This document shows positions 1 through 7,857 of a stretch of DNA of 64,000 bases, piece after piece. The notes beneath the pieces were generated by a model. That model searched no databases. It worked only from the letters and a program-made list of their open reading frames with translations, and was not told where the DNA came from. Origin of the DNA: JANNMJ01 sp031425525 (GTDB lineage: Bacteria; Bacteroidota; Bacteroidia; Cytophagales; Hymenobacteraceae); contig JANPJM010000093.1 in NCBI GenBank assembly GCA_031425525.1, positions 1-64,000 on the forward strand, in the 5' to 3' direction. The position numbers and the translations under genes are program-made. How positions within the stretch are numbered: the stretch's first letter is position 1; each line of letters begins with the position of its first letter.

Positions 1-55
1 CCGGCCCGCTTGCCGCTCAGGGTGCGCTTGGCACTTTGCGTAGCAAGCGGGCCGG
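1..55 (-). terminator. Inverted repeat, possible terminator
   Basis: A perfect 13-bp inverted repeat (arms 1-13 and 43-55, CCGGCCCGCTTGC and its complement) with a 29-base loop. It lies just downstream of the leftward gene ending at 72, so it may terminate that transcript. No T-run is visible in the window, and the element could continue to the left of base 1. Confidence 0.45.
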
Positions 56-71
56 AGACCCGCGCTCCTTC

Positions 72-755
72 TTAGAAACTCGTTTTCCGCCAGCCCCAGC
101 CGCGCAGGGTGCTTTCCCAGCCGTCGGGGTTGTGGGCCATCAGCAGGTGGACGATGCAGCGCAGGGCTTTATCGGTGGTGATATCGAGCGGGCTGCTTTC
201 GCCCACGGCCAGCGAGCGGGCTTCGTCGGTGCCGCCGGCCGCGTCGAGGGCGGTGCTGAGGCGGTCGAGGAGCGGTTGCCAGACGGCGGTACCCGTGTCA
301 GGGTCGGCCTGAAAACCGTGGGTGGTGAGGGCGGGAAGCAGGAAATCGCGCAGGGCAGTTTCGAGGTCGTCGCGGTCTTTCGGCAGTTGCCAGTTCTTGC
401 TGACTTTTTCCAGCCCAAACTGCGGGTAGTATCCCTCGTAGGCGGCCTTAAATTTTTTCTTCATCACCCCGCGCAGTTCCGTCAGGGGCTTGCGCATCTC
501 CTTCACTACCGCCGCCAGATCGTCGGTTTGCGCGGGGCGGGTGGCCGCCAGCCCCGCTTTGGTGGCCGTCGCGGCGACGTGCTTCTGGGCGTGCGTCAGG
601 AGCGGGGCATTCAGCAGCCAATCCAGCTCTTTTTTGGCGGCTACCAGGCGCGGGTGCGTGTCGAGCAGCAGTTGGGCGCGAACCGCCTCGGTGGACGGAA
701 TCCACGCGATGGTTTGCGGCGGCGTTTCGGGCGCGGGGGTGGGCGATTCGGGCAT
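72..755 (-). CDS. Hypothetical protein, helical, 227 aa
   Basis: I do not recognise a family. The 227-residue product has no signal peptide and no membrane segment. After a proline-rich N-terminus (residues 1-15) it looks largely helical, with many Lys/Arg/Glu/Leu residues, and it ends in an aromatic, basic stretch (GWGWRKTSF). A cytoplasmic protein is likely. The start is an ATG at 755. The codon pattern (GC-rich third positions) is like that of its neighbours, which supports a real gene. It is divergent from the secreted protein at 1102, across a spacer with a periodic palindrome array. Function unknown. Confidence 0.7.
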   Translation of the reverse strand: MPESPTPAPETPPQTIAWIPSTEAVRAQLLLDTHPRLVAAKKELDWLLNAPLLTHAQKHVAATATKAGLAATRPAQTDDLAAVVKEMRKPLTELRGVMKKKFKAAYEGYYPQFGLEKVSKNWQLPKDRDDLETALRDFLLPALTTHGFQADPDTGTAVWQPLLDRLSTALDAAGGTDEARSLAVGESSPLDITTDKALRCIVHLLMAHNPDGWESTLRGWGWRKTSF

Positions 756-816
756 TGGGATAAGGGGAAAAGGAATGTTAGAAAGCCAAATCTAGCAATC
801 CGCCGCCAAAAAACCC

Positions 817-998
817 GCTGGACATCCGCCGCCCCTTCCCCCACCCCGGCGGCAGCCCGGCGGACGTCCGCCCGACCCGCTCCCGCCCCCCGCGAAGCCC
901 GGCGGACATCCGCCCGCCCCCGCCGCGCCCGCCGCCCCCTCCGGCGGACGTCCGCCGTGCCCTCCCGCGCCCGCCGCCGGGCCGGGCGGAAAAACGGG
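817..998. repeat. 42-bp periodic array of a 14-bp palindrome
   Basis: The 346-base spacer between the divergent genes at 755 and 1102 holds an array. The palindrome GGCGGACRTCCGCC occurs at 859, 901 and 943, with a variant (GCTGGACATCCGCC) at 817 and a half copy (GGCGGA) at 985. Every step is exactly 42 bp. The 28 bases between copies are very C-rich on this strand and are not conserved. No other gene is seen in the spacer. The palindromes could be protein-binding sites, all on one face of the helix. Confidence 0.75.
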
Positions 999-1101
999 CT
1001 TCTTTGCCATTGCCCCCCCGTGCCGACCTTTGGCGGGCGTCGGGGGTGTAACCAATCGGGGGGGTAGCGCGTCGGCTGGTTTACCGGTTTTTAGTTGTTT
1101 T

Positions 1102-2451
1102 ATGACGCATTGCTCCGCTACCGTCCGAATGTTGGTGGTTGTCTTGCTGGGGTTGACCCGCCCCGCCCTCGGCCAAGCCCCGCCAGCCCCTCAGGCCCGG
1201 CAGGCCAACGCCCATTGGCTGGCCGCGCCCGGCGCGCCCGATGACTCCTCAGCGCCCGGCCACCTGGCAGCCCGCCCTGCCCGGCTGCTGCCGGGGCAAG
1301 CCATCGTGTACGATTGGATGAATGCGCAGGAGGCATTTCCACGGCGGGAGACGTTCAACTATGACGCCGCCGGCCATCTAACGCAGCGCGTGGTGAGCGA
1401 CTCTATTACCGGTCAGATAAAATACCGGTACTCGACGACCTACAATGCCCAGGGCCAATACACCGAATGGCTGGGGGAGAATTATGCGAATGGGGTGTGG
1501 ACGGCAAGTTTTCGCCGGTTGTACGCTTATGACCCGTACGGCAATCAGACGACGCATGCCTATCAGCGTTGGCAGAGCAGTGGCGGTTGGCTGACGACCG
1601 ATAGCACGCAAACCAGCTACGTATATGACGCAACGGGCGCCATAACCGAACTCACGGAGCAGGTGCTCGATAGCGGCGTGCTCGTCAATCAGTATCAGGA
1701 AATCCGTACCAATGCGGGCGGTCAATGGCGCACGGTTGTGATCGCGATATGGAACCGCACCACCCGCCAATGGAGCCCCTATTTGCGCTGGGATACGCCC
1801 ACTTGGGATTTTAGCACGCAACCCGCCCGCCTGACGCAGGGCATCCTCCGAAGCTGGAACGGCACCCTCGCCGGCGACAGCACCCGGTATGCGTACACCT
1901 ACGGTATTGCCGGCAGCTACGAGCGAATCCGGGCAAGAGCGACCGGCCCAGGCGGTAGCTGGCAGAACGAAGACCGGTACACGCTGAGCGAGGACGCGGT
2001 GGGCAATTTTACTGGCTACCAAGGCGATAGCTGGAACCCCGGCCAGGGCTGGATGCTGACGTACGCCCTGCGAATGGACTTGACATACGGGCCTTCCGGG
2101 GAAGTGCTGCGCGATGTACAAAATGATTTCGGCCTGATTACCCGGCAGTTCAGTAAATCCATCCGCCGTAATTATTCTAATTTCCTGACGATCACTACGG
2201 GACTGCCCGCAGCCGAACCGGAGGCCTCTGCCGACTTCCACCCCAACCCCACCAGCGGCCCGCTCGCGCTGGCCGCCCCCGCCGGCGCCACCACCGCTAC
2301 CCTGCGCGATGCCGTGGGCCGCGTGGTGCTGACCCGCACCTTCACCCCCGAAAACGCGAAGCTCGACCTGAGCGCCCTGCCGGCGGGCATCTATTCCGTG
2401 GCGCTCCAGACCCGTGCGGGTACGGTGGTGCGGCGGGTAGTGCGGCAGTAA
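1102..2451 (+). CDS. Secreted YD-like protein with T9SS C-terminal domain
   Basis: A 449-residue secreted protein. The N-terminus has a basic start, a hydrophobic core (MLVVVLLGL) and a likely signal peptidase site near ALGQA. The middle is rich in Tyr, Trp and Thr, with motifs such as FNYDAAGHL, YDPYGNQTT and YVYDATGAI that resemble YD/Rhs-type repeats. The last ~75 residues (FHPNPTSGPL... LPAGIYSVALQT... RRVVRQ) fit a type A T9SS sorting domain. The ATG at 1102 was chosen because it gives a proper signal peptide; an ATG at 1129 is also possible. Exact role unknown; surface display or secretion is inferred from the C-terminus. Confidence 0.8.
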   Translation: MTHCSATVRMLVVVLLGLTRPALGQAPPAPQARQANAHWLAAPGAPDDSSAPGHLAARPARLLPGQAIVYDWMNAQEAFPRRETFNYDAAGHLTQRVVSDSITGQIKYRYSTTYNAQGQYTEWLGENYANGVWTASFRRLYAYDPYGNQTTHAYQRWQSSGGWLTTDSTQTSYVYDATGAITELTEQVLDSGVLVNQYQEIRTNAGGQWRTVVIAIWNRTTRQWSPYLRWDTPTWDFSTQPARLTQGILRSWNGTLAGDSTRYAYTYGIAGSYERIRARATGPGGSWQNEDRYTLSEDAVGNFTGYQGDSWNPGQGWMLTYALRMDLTYGPSGEVLRDVQNDFGLITRQFSKSIRRNYSNFLTITTGLPAAEPEASADFHPNPTSGPLALAAPAGATTATLRDAVGRVVLTRTFTPENAKLDLSALPAGIYSVALQTRAGTVVRRVVRQ

Positions 2452-2452
2452 A

Positions 2453-3628
2453 CTACCTAACCGCCGTCACGCCCGACCCCTTCCGCCACTGCGCCGTGGC
2501 GGCGTACCACACCGTCTCGAAGCCGCGTTCGCGCTGCAATTCGTAGTGGTCGGGGGCGAAGACGGAGGGGCGCCGCCGGAAATGGAAGCGCGCGCTGCTG
2601 CCGGCTACTTCGCGGTAAATCCAGTCTTCGCCGTCGGCGTCGGGTTCCACGCGGGGGGGCGGACCGAGTACGATCCAGAGCATCCCGCGGTCGCTCATCC
2701 AGCCGGGTTTGTGGGCGCTGAACAGGCGGTTGGCCTCCGCCACGCGGCCGTAATAGGTGCGGATGAGGGCGCGCGCCGCCTCCGGCTGGCTCTGCGCCAC
2801 ATCGAGCCAGAAGCGGTCGGTGGCCTTTTTGGGGTCGGGCGCATCGAGCAGTTTCTGCCGTTCGGCGGCGGTGGTGAGGTACACGAGCGGCCGGATGAGG
2901 TCGGGCGCGGTGCGGATATCGGGGAAGCCGCCGTCTTCCACGAGCAGCGGGTCGAGGGGGGCGCCGTCGCCCTGCCGCAGCGCGTACAGCCCCGGCTGGC
3001 GGATGCTGAACGTATCGGTGGGCGCGAGCGGCCGGGTGCCGAGTACCCGGATGGTGGCCCCGGCCGCGGGCGCCACGCCCACGGCCATCGGCGGCAGGGC
3101 CGGACTGAAATCAGCCGAGTAGCGCAGCAGCGTGAGCGGCAATTCCAGCCCAAAGGTGAGGGGCCGCACCACCTCGTCGGTGCGCAGCCAGGGGCGGGTC
3201 AGCACGCGCCCGGCCGTATCGGCGAGGGCGTAAGTACGGGCGCGCGCCGCCGAGTTGGGGGCCACCGCCAGGTCGGTGGGGGCGGGGGCGTCGGGGGCGT
3301 CGGGGGTGGTTTCGCGCAGCCGGAGGCGGTCGGCGGCGGGCGGCAGGTGGGCCAGTGCCAACGTGAAGGTGAGGGTTTGACCGCCATCGGCCGGGCGCAA
3401 CACGAGCGGGTCGGGCCACGGCGTTTCCGCGCCTTTGGCGCCCACCGTACTCAAAAGCAGCCCGCTGGGTGCGGCCCGCGCGGCGCTCCAACTCACCCAC
3501 ACCCGCAGCGAGTCGGCTTCGTGGCGGGTGGCGCCGTACAGGGCCGTGGCGCCGGTGCGCACGGGTGGCGTGGGCGGCGGGGCCACCGCCGCGAGGGGCA
3601 GGAGCAGCAGGAGAGAGGCGGCTTTCAT
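2453..3628 (-). CDS. GWxTD domain-containing protein
   Basis: 391 residues with an N-terminal signal peptide (KAASLLLLLPLAAVA). The C-terminal part carries the Bacteroidota GWxTD signature: GWMSDRGMLWIVLGPP begins near residue 309 and is followed by DWIYREV and a run of aromatic and basic residues (FHFRRRP). This module is known from periplasmic or outer-membrane proteins of uncertain function. The gene lies downstream of the DUF2723 gene in the same direction, but a strong hairpin with a T-run separates them, so it probably has its own promoter. It ends 2 bases from the end of the convergent gene at 2451. Confidence 0.85.
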   Translation of the reverse strand: MKAASLLLLLPLAAVAPPPTPPVRTGATALYGATRHEADSLRVWVSWSAARAAPSGLLLSTVGAKGAETPWPDPLVLRPADGGQTLTFTLALAHLPPAADRLRLRETTPDAPDAPAPTDLAVAPNSAARARTYALADTAGRVLTRPWLRTDEVVRPLTFGLELPLTLLRYSADFSPALPPMAVGVAPAAGATIRVLGTRPLAPTDTFSIRQPGLYALRQGDGAPLDPLLVEDGGFPDIRTAPDLIRPLVYLTTAAERQKLLDAPDPKKATDRFWLDVAQSQPEAARALIRTYYGRVAEANRLFSAHKPGWMSDRGMLWIVLGPPPRVEPDADGEDWIYREVAGSSARFHFRRRPSVFAPDHYELQRERGFETVWYAATAQWRKGSGVTAVR

Positions 3629-3641
3629 CCGGGGGCGGGTA

Positions 3642-3705
3642 TAAAAAAAGATGCGGCCTTCCGGCTGCCGTTGGCGCTATACGCAACGGCGGCCGGAAGG
3701 CCGCA
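3642..3705 (-). terminator. Rho-independent terminator of the DUF2723 gene
   Basis: Arms 3652-3673 and 3684-3705 pair over 22 bp with one mismatch around a 10-base loop. On the minus strand the stem is followed by a T-run (plus-strand A-run at 3643-3649). It sits directly after the stop of the leftward gene at 3722. Confidence 0.85.
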
Positions 3706-3721
3706 CCACGGCCTGGCGGTA

Positions 3722-6700
3722 TTACATCCCGCCGTTGGGGTTGTAATACTGCGAAAACAACTGCTGATAGCGCATGGCGCGTTCGTTATCGCCGATTTCC
3801 TGGGCCGCCACGGCCAGGTTTTGCAGGATGATGATGTTCATCCGCATCTCGTTGTCGAAGAGCTGGCGCGAGTCGTTCGCCTGATAATAGGCGAGCGCTT
3901 TCACGGCGCGGGCGCTCATCACGTCCATAATCTGGTTGGCGCGAGCCTGCTGGCCCACCCGCACCAGCGGCCCGATGAACTGCGGCGTGTAGTAGTCGTA
4001 GGGCACGGCCGCGTCGGGCATCTTGCTGAAGGCGTAGTCGATGACCTGTTTCGCGCGCGCTTTTTCGCCGGCCGCCAGGTGGGCTTCGGCCAGAATCGAG
4101 AGCTTATCGCGCGAGTTGGCGGGGAAGCGGAGGCCGTTTTCGTCGTTGAAAATGGTCGGATTATCGAGCCCCCGGAACTGGAACTTCGTCATCATATTCC
4201 GGTGCATCAGCTCGCGCGCTACGTAGCCGTTTTGGCGCGGGTCGGGCGCGGGGTTCTTCGCCGGCAGCAAGCGGTACGCCAGTCCTTCGAGCTGGAAATA
4301 CGGCATCAGCCCCATAAAATCAGCCGAATTGACGGTCGTCGAGAAGTAGATCGGGCGCTTCCACTGGTTCGCCTGAATCATATCGAGGATGATGAGATTC
4401 TTCTTCTCCATGATATTCCCCTTCAGCGTCCACTCCATGCGCGGCACCAGTTGCGCGCGACGGTCGGCGGGGATGATGCCCGAATTCCAGACGGCCGTCG
4501 TATCCACATCGAGGAAGAATTTCTTCGTCGGGAAGCTCAGCAGCGGCTTCCCGATTTGCGTGGGCACCACCAGCGCGGGGTAATTCTGCTTGACGAGGCC
4601 GATGAATTGCTTCAGATCGATGCCGCCGGCCACCTGCGCAATGGGCTGGTACGTCAGGTAATCGTTGGTGCCCTGGCGGTAGTTCGTCGAGTCGAGGGTG
4701 GTGATGAGCGGCGTATTCGTGTACGATTGGCGGCGCATCTGATCGATGTACCAATCGGTGTTCATGTACGACAGCACGGCCACGCGCACGTCGGGCCGGA
4801 TGCCTTCCACCTCCTGCGCGTACCAGAGCGGAAAGGTGTCGTTGTCGCCGTTGGTGAAGATGATGGCGTTCGGCGCGCACGATTCCAAGAGGTTCCGCGC
4901 CGAATCGACGGAGTTGTAGCGGCCCGCGCGGTTGTGGTCGTCCCAGCCCTGGGCCAGCAGCACCACCGGCACCAGCGCGCCCAGCGCGGTAGCCGCCACG
5001 GCCCGCGCCGTCACCGATTTCAGGAACCGCCCCAGCAAATCGGCCAGCCCCAGCACCCCAATCCCCATCCAGATACCGAAGGCGTAGAACGAGCCCGCGA
5101 AGGTGTAATCGCGTTCGCGCGGCTCAATCGGCGGCTGGTTGAGGTACAGCGCGATGGCGATGCCCGTGAAGAAAAACAGCAGCCCCACGATGAGCGCATC
5201 GCGGTCGTCTTTCCGAATCTGGTAAATCAGCCCCAGAATACCCAACAGCAGCGGTAGCGCCCAGAAATTGTTGCGGGCCTTGCTCTCGGCCACGCGCTCG
5301 GGCAGGGCGGCGCGCACGGCTTTCGAGTCTTCTCCTGGCCACAGCACGCCCGACTGCTGCACATCGCCATCGCGCCCGACGAAATTCCAAAGGAAATACC
5401 GCCAGTACATGTGGTTGAGCTGGTAGCCGAACAGGAAGCTCATGTTCTCGCCGAACGTGGGCTTGGGGTACTGCGGGCGGCCGGTTTCGGGGTTTACGCC
5501 CGGCTGGTACGGGATATTGACGCCCCATTTGCGGTACTCTTCGAGGTGCTGCGGCTGGTTGGAGTAGATGCGCGGCAGCAGCACTTTATCGGTGGCAGCG
5601 TATTCGGTAACGAGCTTGCGATCAATCGCTTCGTACTTGCCGGAGCGCGGATTGGGCACGTAAATGTCGTCGCCGGCTTCCTGCGAAATCGGCTCGGCGT
5701 TGTACTGCGGGCCATACAGGATGGGGCGGTCGCCGTACTGCTCGCGCTTGAGGTAGCTCACGAACGCCAGCACATTGTTGGGGGCGTTCTCGTTGATGGT
5801 CGGCAGGTAGGAAGACCGAATCGGCACGATTAGGTACGACGAGTAACCGATCAGGATGAACACGAAGCTCAGCATCGCCGTGTTCAGCAGTTGCGAGCCC
5901 GTCAGGAACGAGCGCCGGAAGCCGTACCAAATGGCGCCGATGAACAGCGCCAGAAAAATCCAGAGCCCCGACGAAAACGGCAGCCCGATACTATTCACGA
6001 AAAACAGCTCAAACCAGCCCGCCAGCGTCGGCAAACCGGGAATGATGCCCACCAGAATCGAGAGAATGATGACGCCCGACACCACGAACGCCACCAGTCC
6101 GCCGCGCACCGTCACCTGATGGCGCTTGAAATAATAGATGAAGCCGAGCGCCGGAATGGCCAGCAAATTCAGCAAGTGCACCCCGATGGAGAGGCCGACG
6201 GCGTACGCAATCAGAATCAGCCACCGATCCGAGTCGGGCTCTTCTTCTACGCGTTCCCACTTCAGCATCGCCCACACCACGAAGGCCGTGCAAAACGCCG
6301 ACAGCGCGTACACTTCGGCCTCTTCCGCCGAAAACCAGAACGAATCGGTGAACCCAAACCCGAGCGCGCCGATGGCGCCCGCGCCCATCAGCAGGGCCGT
6401 TTGGCCGCCGTTGGGTTCGCCCTTGAGCCCGACGAGCAGCTTGCGGCCCATCATCGTAATCGTCCAGAACAGAAACAGCACCGTAAACGCCGACGACAGC
6501 CCCGACAGCGCGTTTACCCACACGCCGATCTTCGAGGCATCGCCCCCGGCGAACAACGAGAAAATGCGCCCCAGCAGCAGGAACGTCGGTGCGCCCGGCG
6601 GGTGCGGCACGAGCAGCTTATAGGAACAAGCCACGAACTCGCCGCAGTCCCAGAACGAGCCGGTCGGTTCGAGCGTGAGCAGGAAGACGGCAGTGGCGAT

Positions 6701-6751
6701 CACGAACACCAGCCAGCCGGTGAGGTCGTTAACGAATTTGTAAGAACGCAT
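3722..6751 (-). CDS. DUF2723 / TMEM260-like multi-spanning membrane protein
   Basis: A protein of 1009 residues. The first ~190 residues form the DUF2723 domain, with the motif FWDCGEFVACSYKLLVPHPPG (split here: FWDCGEF, then CSYKLLVPHPPG) followed by many membrane spans to about residue 620. The soluble C-terminal part is periplasmic-like and ends in TPR-like helices (ARAKQVIDYAFSKMP). DUF2723 is related to eukaryotic TMEM260, reported as a protein O-mannosyltransferase, so a role in glycosylating secreted proteins is plausible but inferred. The start at 6751 (MRSYKFVNDL) was chosen over an upstream in-frame codon because the preceding 38 residues look untranslated. Confidence 0.85.
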   Translation of the reverse strand: MRSYKFVNDLTGWLVFVIATAVFLLTLEPTGSFWDCGEFVACSYKLLVPHPPGAPTFLLLGRIFSLFAGGDASKIGVWVNALSGLSSAFTVLFLFWTITMMGRKLLVGLKGEPNGGQTALLMGAGAIGALGFGFTDSFWFSAEEAEVYALSAFCTAFVVWAMLKWERVEEEPDSDRWLILIAYAVGLSIGVHLLNLLAIPALGFIYYFKRHQVTVRGGLVAFVVSGVIILSILVGIIPGLPTLAGWFELFFVNSIGLPFSSGLWIFLALFIGAIWYGFRRSFLTGSQLLNTAMLSFVFILIGYSSYLIVPIRSSYLPTINENAPNNVLAFVSYLKREQYGDRPILYGPQYNAEPISQEAGDDIYVPNPRSGKYEAIDRKLVTEYAATDKVLLPRIYSNQPQHLEEYRKWGVNIPYQPGVNPETGRPQYPKPTFGENMSFLFGYQLNHMYWRYFLWNFVGRDGDVQQSGVLWPGEDSKAVRAALPERVAESKARNNFWALPLLLGILGLIYQIRKDDRDALIVGLLFFFTGIAIALYLNQPPIEPRERDYTFAGSFYAFGIWMGIGVLGLADLLGRFLKSVTARAVAATALGALVPVVLLAQGWDDHNRAGRYNSVDSARNLLESCAPNAIIFTNGDNDTFPLWYAQEVEGIRPDVRVAVLSYMNTDWYIDQMRRQSYTNTPLITTLDSTNYRQGTNDYLTYQPIAQVAGGIDLKQFIGLVKQNYPALVVPTQIGKPLLSFPTKKFFLDVDTTAVWNSGIIPADRRAQLVPRMEWTLKGNIMEKKNLIILDMIQANQWKRPIYFSTTVNSADFMGLMPYFQLEGLAYRLLPAKNPAPDPRQNGYVARELMHRNMMTKFQFRGLDNPTIFNDENGLRFPANSRDKLSILAEAHLAAGEKARAKQVIDYAFSKMPDAAVPYDYYTPQFIGPLVRVGQQARANQIMDVMSARAVKALAYYQANDSRQLFDNEMRMNIIILQNLAVAAQEIGDNERAMRYQQLFSQYYNPNGGM

Positions 6752-6945
6752 AGACGAAAATGGGCGCCAGGAACCCCCAGCCCGGACAGCCACCGCGCGC
6801 GGCGGGTTGCCCGAAAAGAAAAATTGCCGGCCCGCGCCGGCCCCCAAAATTAGGCAGCAGCGCACCAGTGAGCCGCACCCGACGCGCGTTTGCTCCTTGT
6901 TCGACTCGCGCCAAGCTCCCGCGCATCGTGCTGCCGCATACGCAA

Positions 6946-6979
6946 TGCGGCCCGCCGGAAGATTTTCCGACGGGCCGCA
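6946..6979 (-). terminator. Hairpin downstream of the cupredoxin gene
   Basis: A 15-bp stem with one mismatch (arms 6946-6960 and 6965-6979) closes a GATT loop. It lies 36 bases past the stop of the leftward cupredoxin gene. No clear T-run follows, so termination efficiency is uncertain. Confidence 0.55.
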
Positions 6980-7014
6980 ACAGCGTCAATCGCTAAAAAA
7001 TCAACGAGTCTGGC

Positions 7015-7662
7015 TTACGGCTGCACAATCAAACGGTGCGTCTCAACGGCGCGCTCGCCCACCACGAGCGACGTGAAATACACGCCTGCCGGCAAATCGG
7101 CCACATCGAGCGAAAGGCGGGTTTCGCCGGCCTCCGGCGCGCGCCCAAACGGTACTTCGCGCACCACCCGGCCAATGATGTTGAGCAGCCGCAGCTTGCC
7201 TTCGGTACCTGAGCGTTGGTTAAACGAGACCGTCACCCGCGAATCGCGCGACGCCGACGCCGGGTTCGGGAACGCGCTGAGAGCCAGCGGCGCCAGCGCA
7301 TCAGCGCGCGTGCTGAGCGGCTGTATTACGATAGTACCGAACATCGCCGCGCCCGGCGCGCCGTGAAAGGTGCAATGATAACCGAAAGTACCGGCCGTCG
7401 CAAGGGTAATAGTGTGCGTACGGTTGTTGGCGTCCATCGGAAATGTGGCGAAAGCGCCGTTATCCGAAGCTGTCGGGTGCGAGGAATTCCCGCTGTACGT
7501 GAACACGATATTGTCGCCGGGGGCGGCCGTCACAGTGGCCGGACGGTAAAAACTATCCCCGACCGTAACGTTGATCGTGGCTTGCGCCTGGGCACCGCCC
7601 GCCGCCATCAGCAAACTGAGGGCCGTGCTGAGGGCCAAGAGTGGTCGAGTAAGAAAGCGCAT
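7015..7662 (-). CDS. Secreted cupredoxin (plastocyanin-like) with T9SS C-terminal domain
   Basis: 215 residues. A signal peptide (cleavage after about residue 27, GGAQAQA) is followed by a cupredoxin fold at residues 28-115. The type 1 copper ligands are all present: His62 (SSHPT), then Cys97, His100 and Met107 in YHCTFHGAPGAAM. Residues ~125-215 form a T9SS type A sorting domain (FPNPAS ... LPAGVYFTSLVVG ... HRLIVQP). The protein is thus predicted to be a blue copper electron carrier exported to the cell surface or medium. It appears to be monocistronic, with hairpins on both sides. Confidence 0.88.
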   Translation of the reverse strand: MRFLTRPLLALSTALSLLMAAGGAQAQATINVTVGDSFYRPATVTAAPGDNIVFTYSGNSSHPTASDNGAFATFPMDANNRTHTITLATAGTFGYHCTFHGAPGAAMFGTIVIQPLSTRADALAPLALSAFPNPASASRDSRVTVSFNQRSGTEGKLRLLNIIGRVVREVPFGRAPEAGETRLSLDVADLPAGVYFTSLVVGERAVETHRLIVQP

Positions 7663-7785
7663 CGGGAGCTGAAGTTAGAGATGTCAAGGGTAAAGATACG
7701 CGCGACTGCCGCCGGTTGCCGAGCGCCGGGGCAAGCATTGTGCCGCCGCCCGACATTCACCGGTGGTTGTCACTTCCCGGACGCG

Positions 7786-7824
7786 CGACGCCCCGCCGAG
7801 GTTGCCTCGGCGGGGCGTCGTTTT
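7786..7824. terminator. Strong hairpin after the large T9SS gene
   Basis: A perfect 16-bp stem (7786-7801 and 7805-7820) with a TTG loop, followed on the plus strand by TTTT. It lies 38 bases beyond the stop of the leftward gene at 7858. The T-run is on the plus-strand side, so the direction of termination is unclear. Confidence 0.6.
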
Positions 7825-7857
7825 CAACTGACTCACCCCTGATTAGGTGCAAAAGGG

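Noticed and set aside
2546..5257. A 903-codon open frame on the plus strand
   Set aside because: It overlaps the GWxTD gene and the DUF2723 gene in antisense, is full of Arg, Gly, His and Val without family motifs, and arises from the GC-rich codon use of the real genes.
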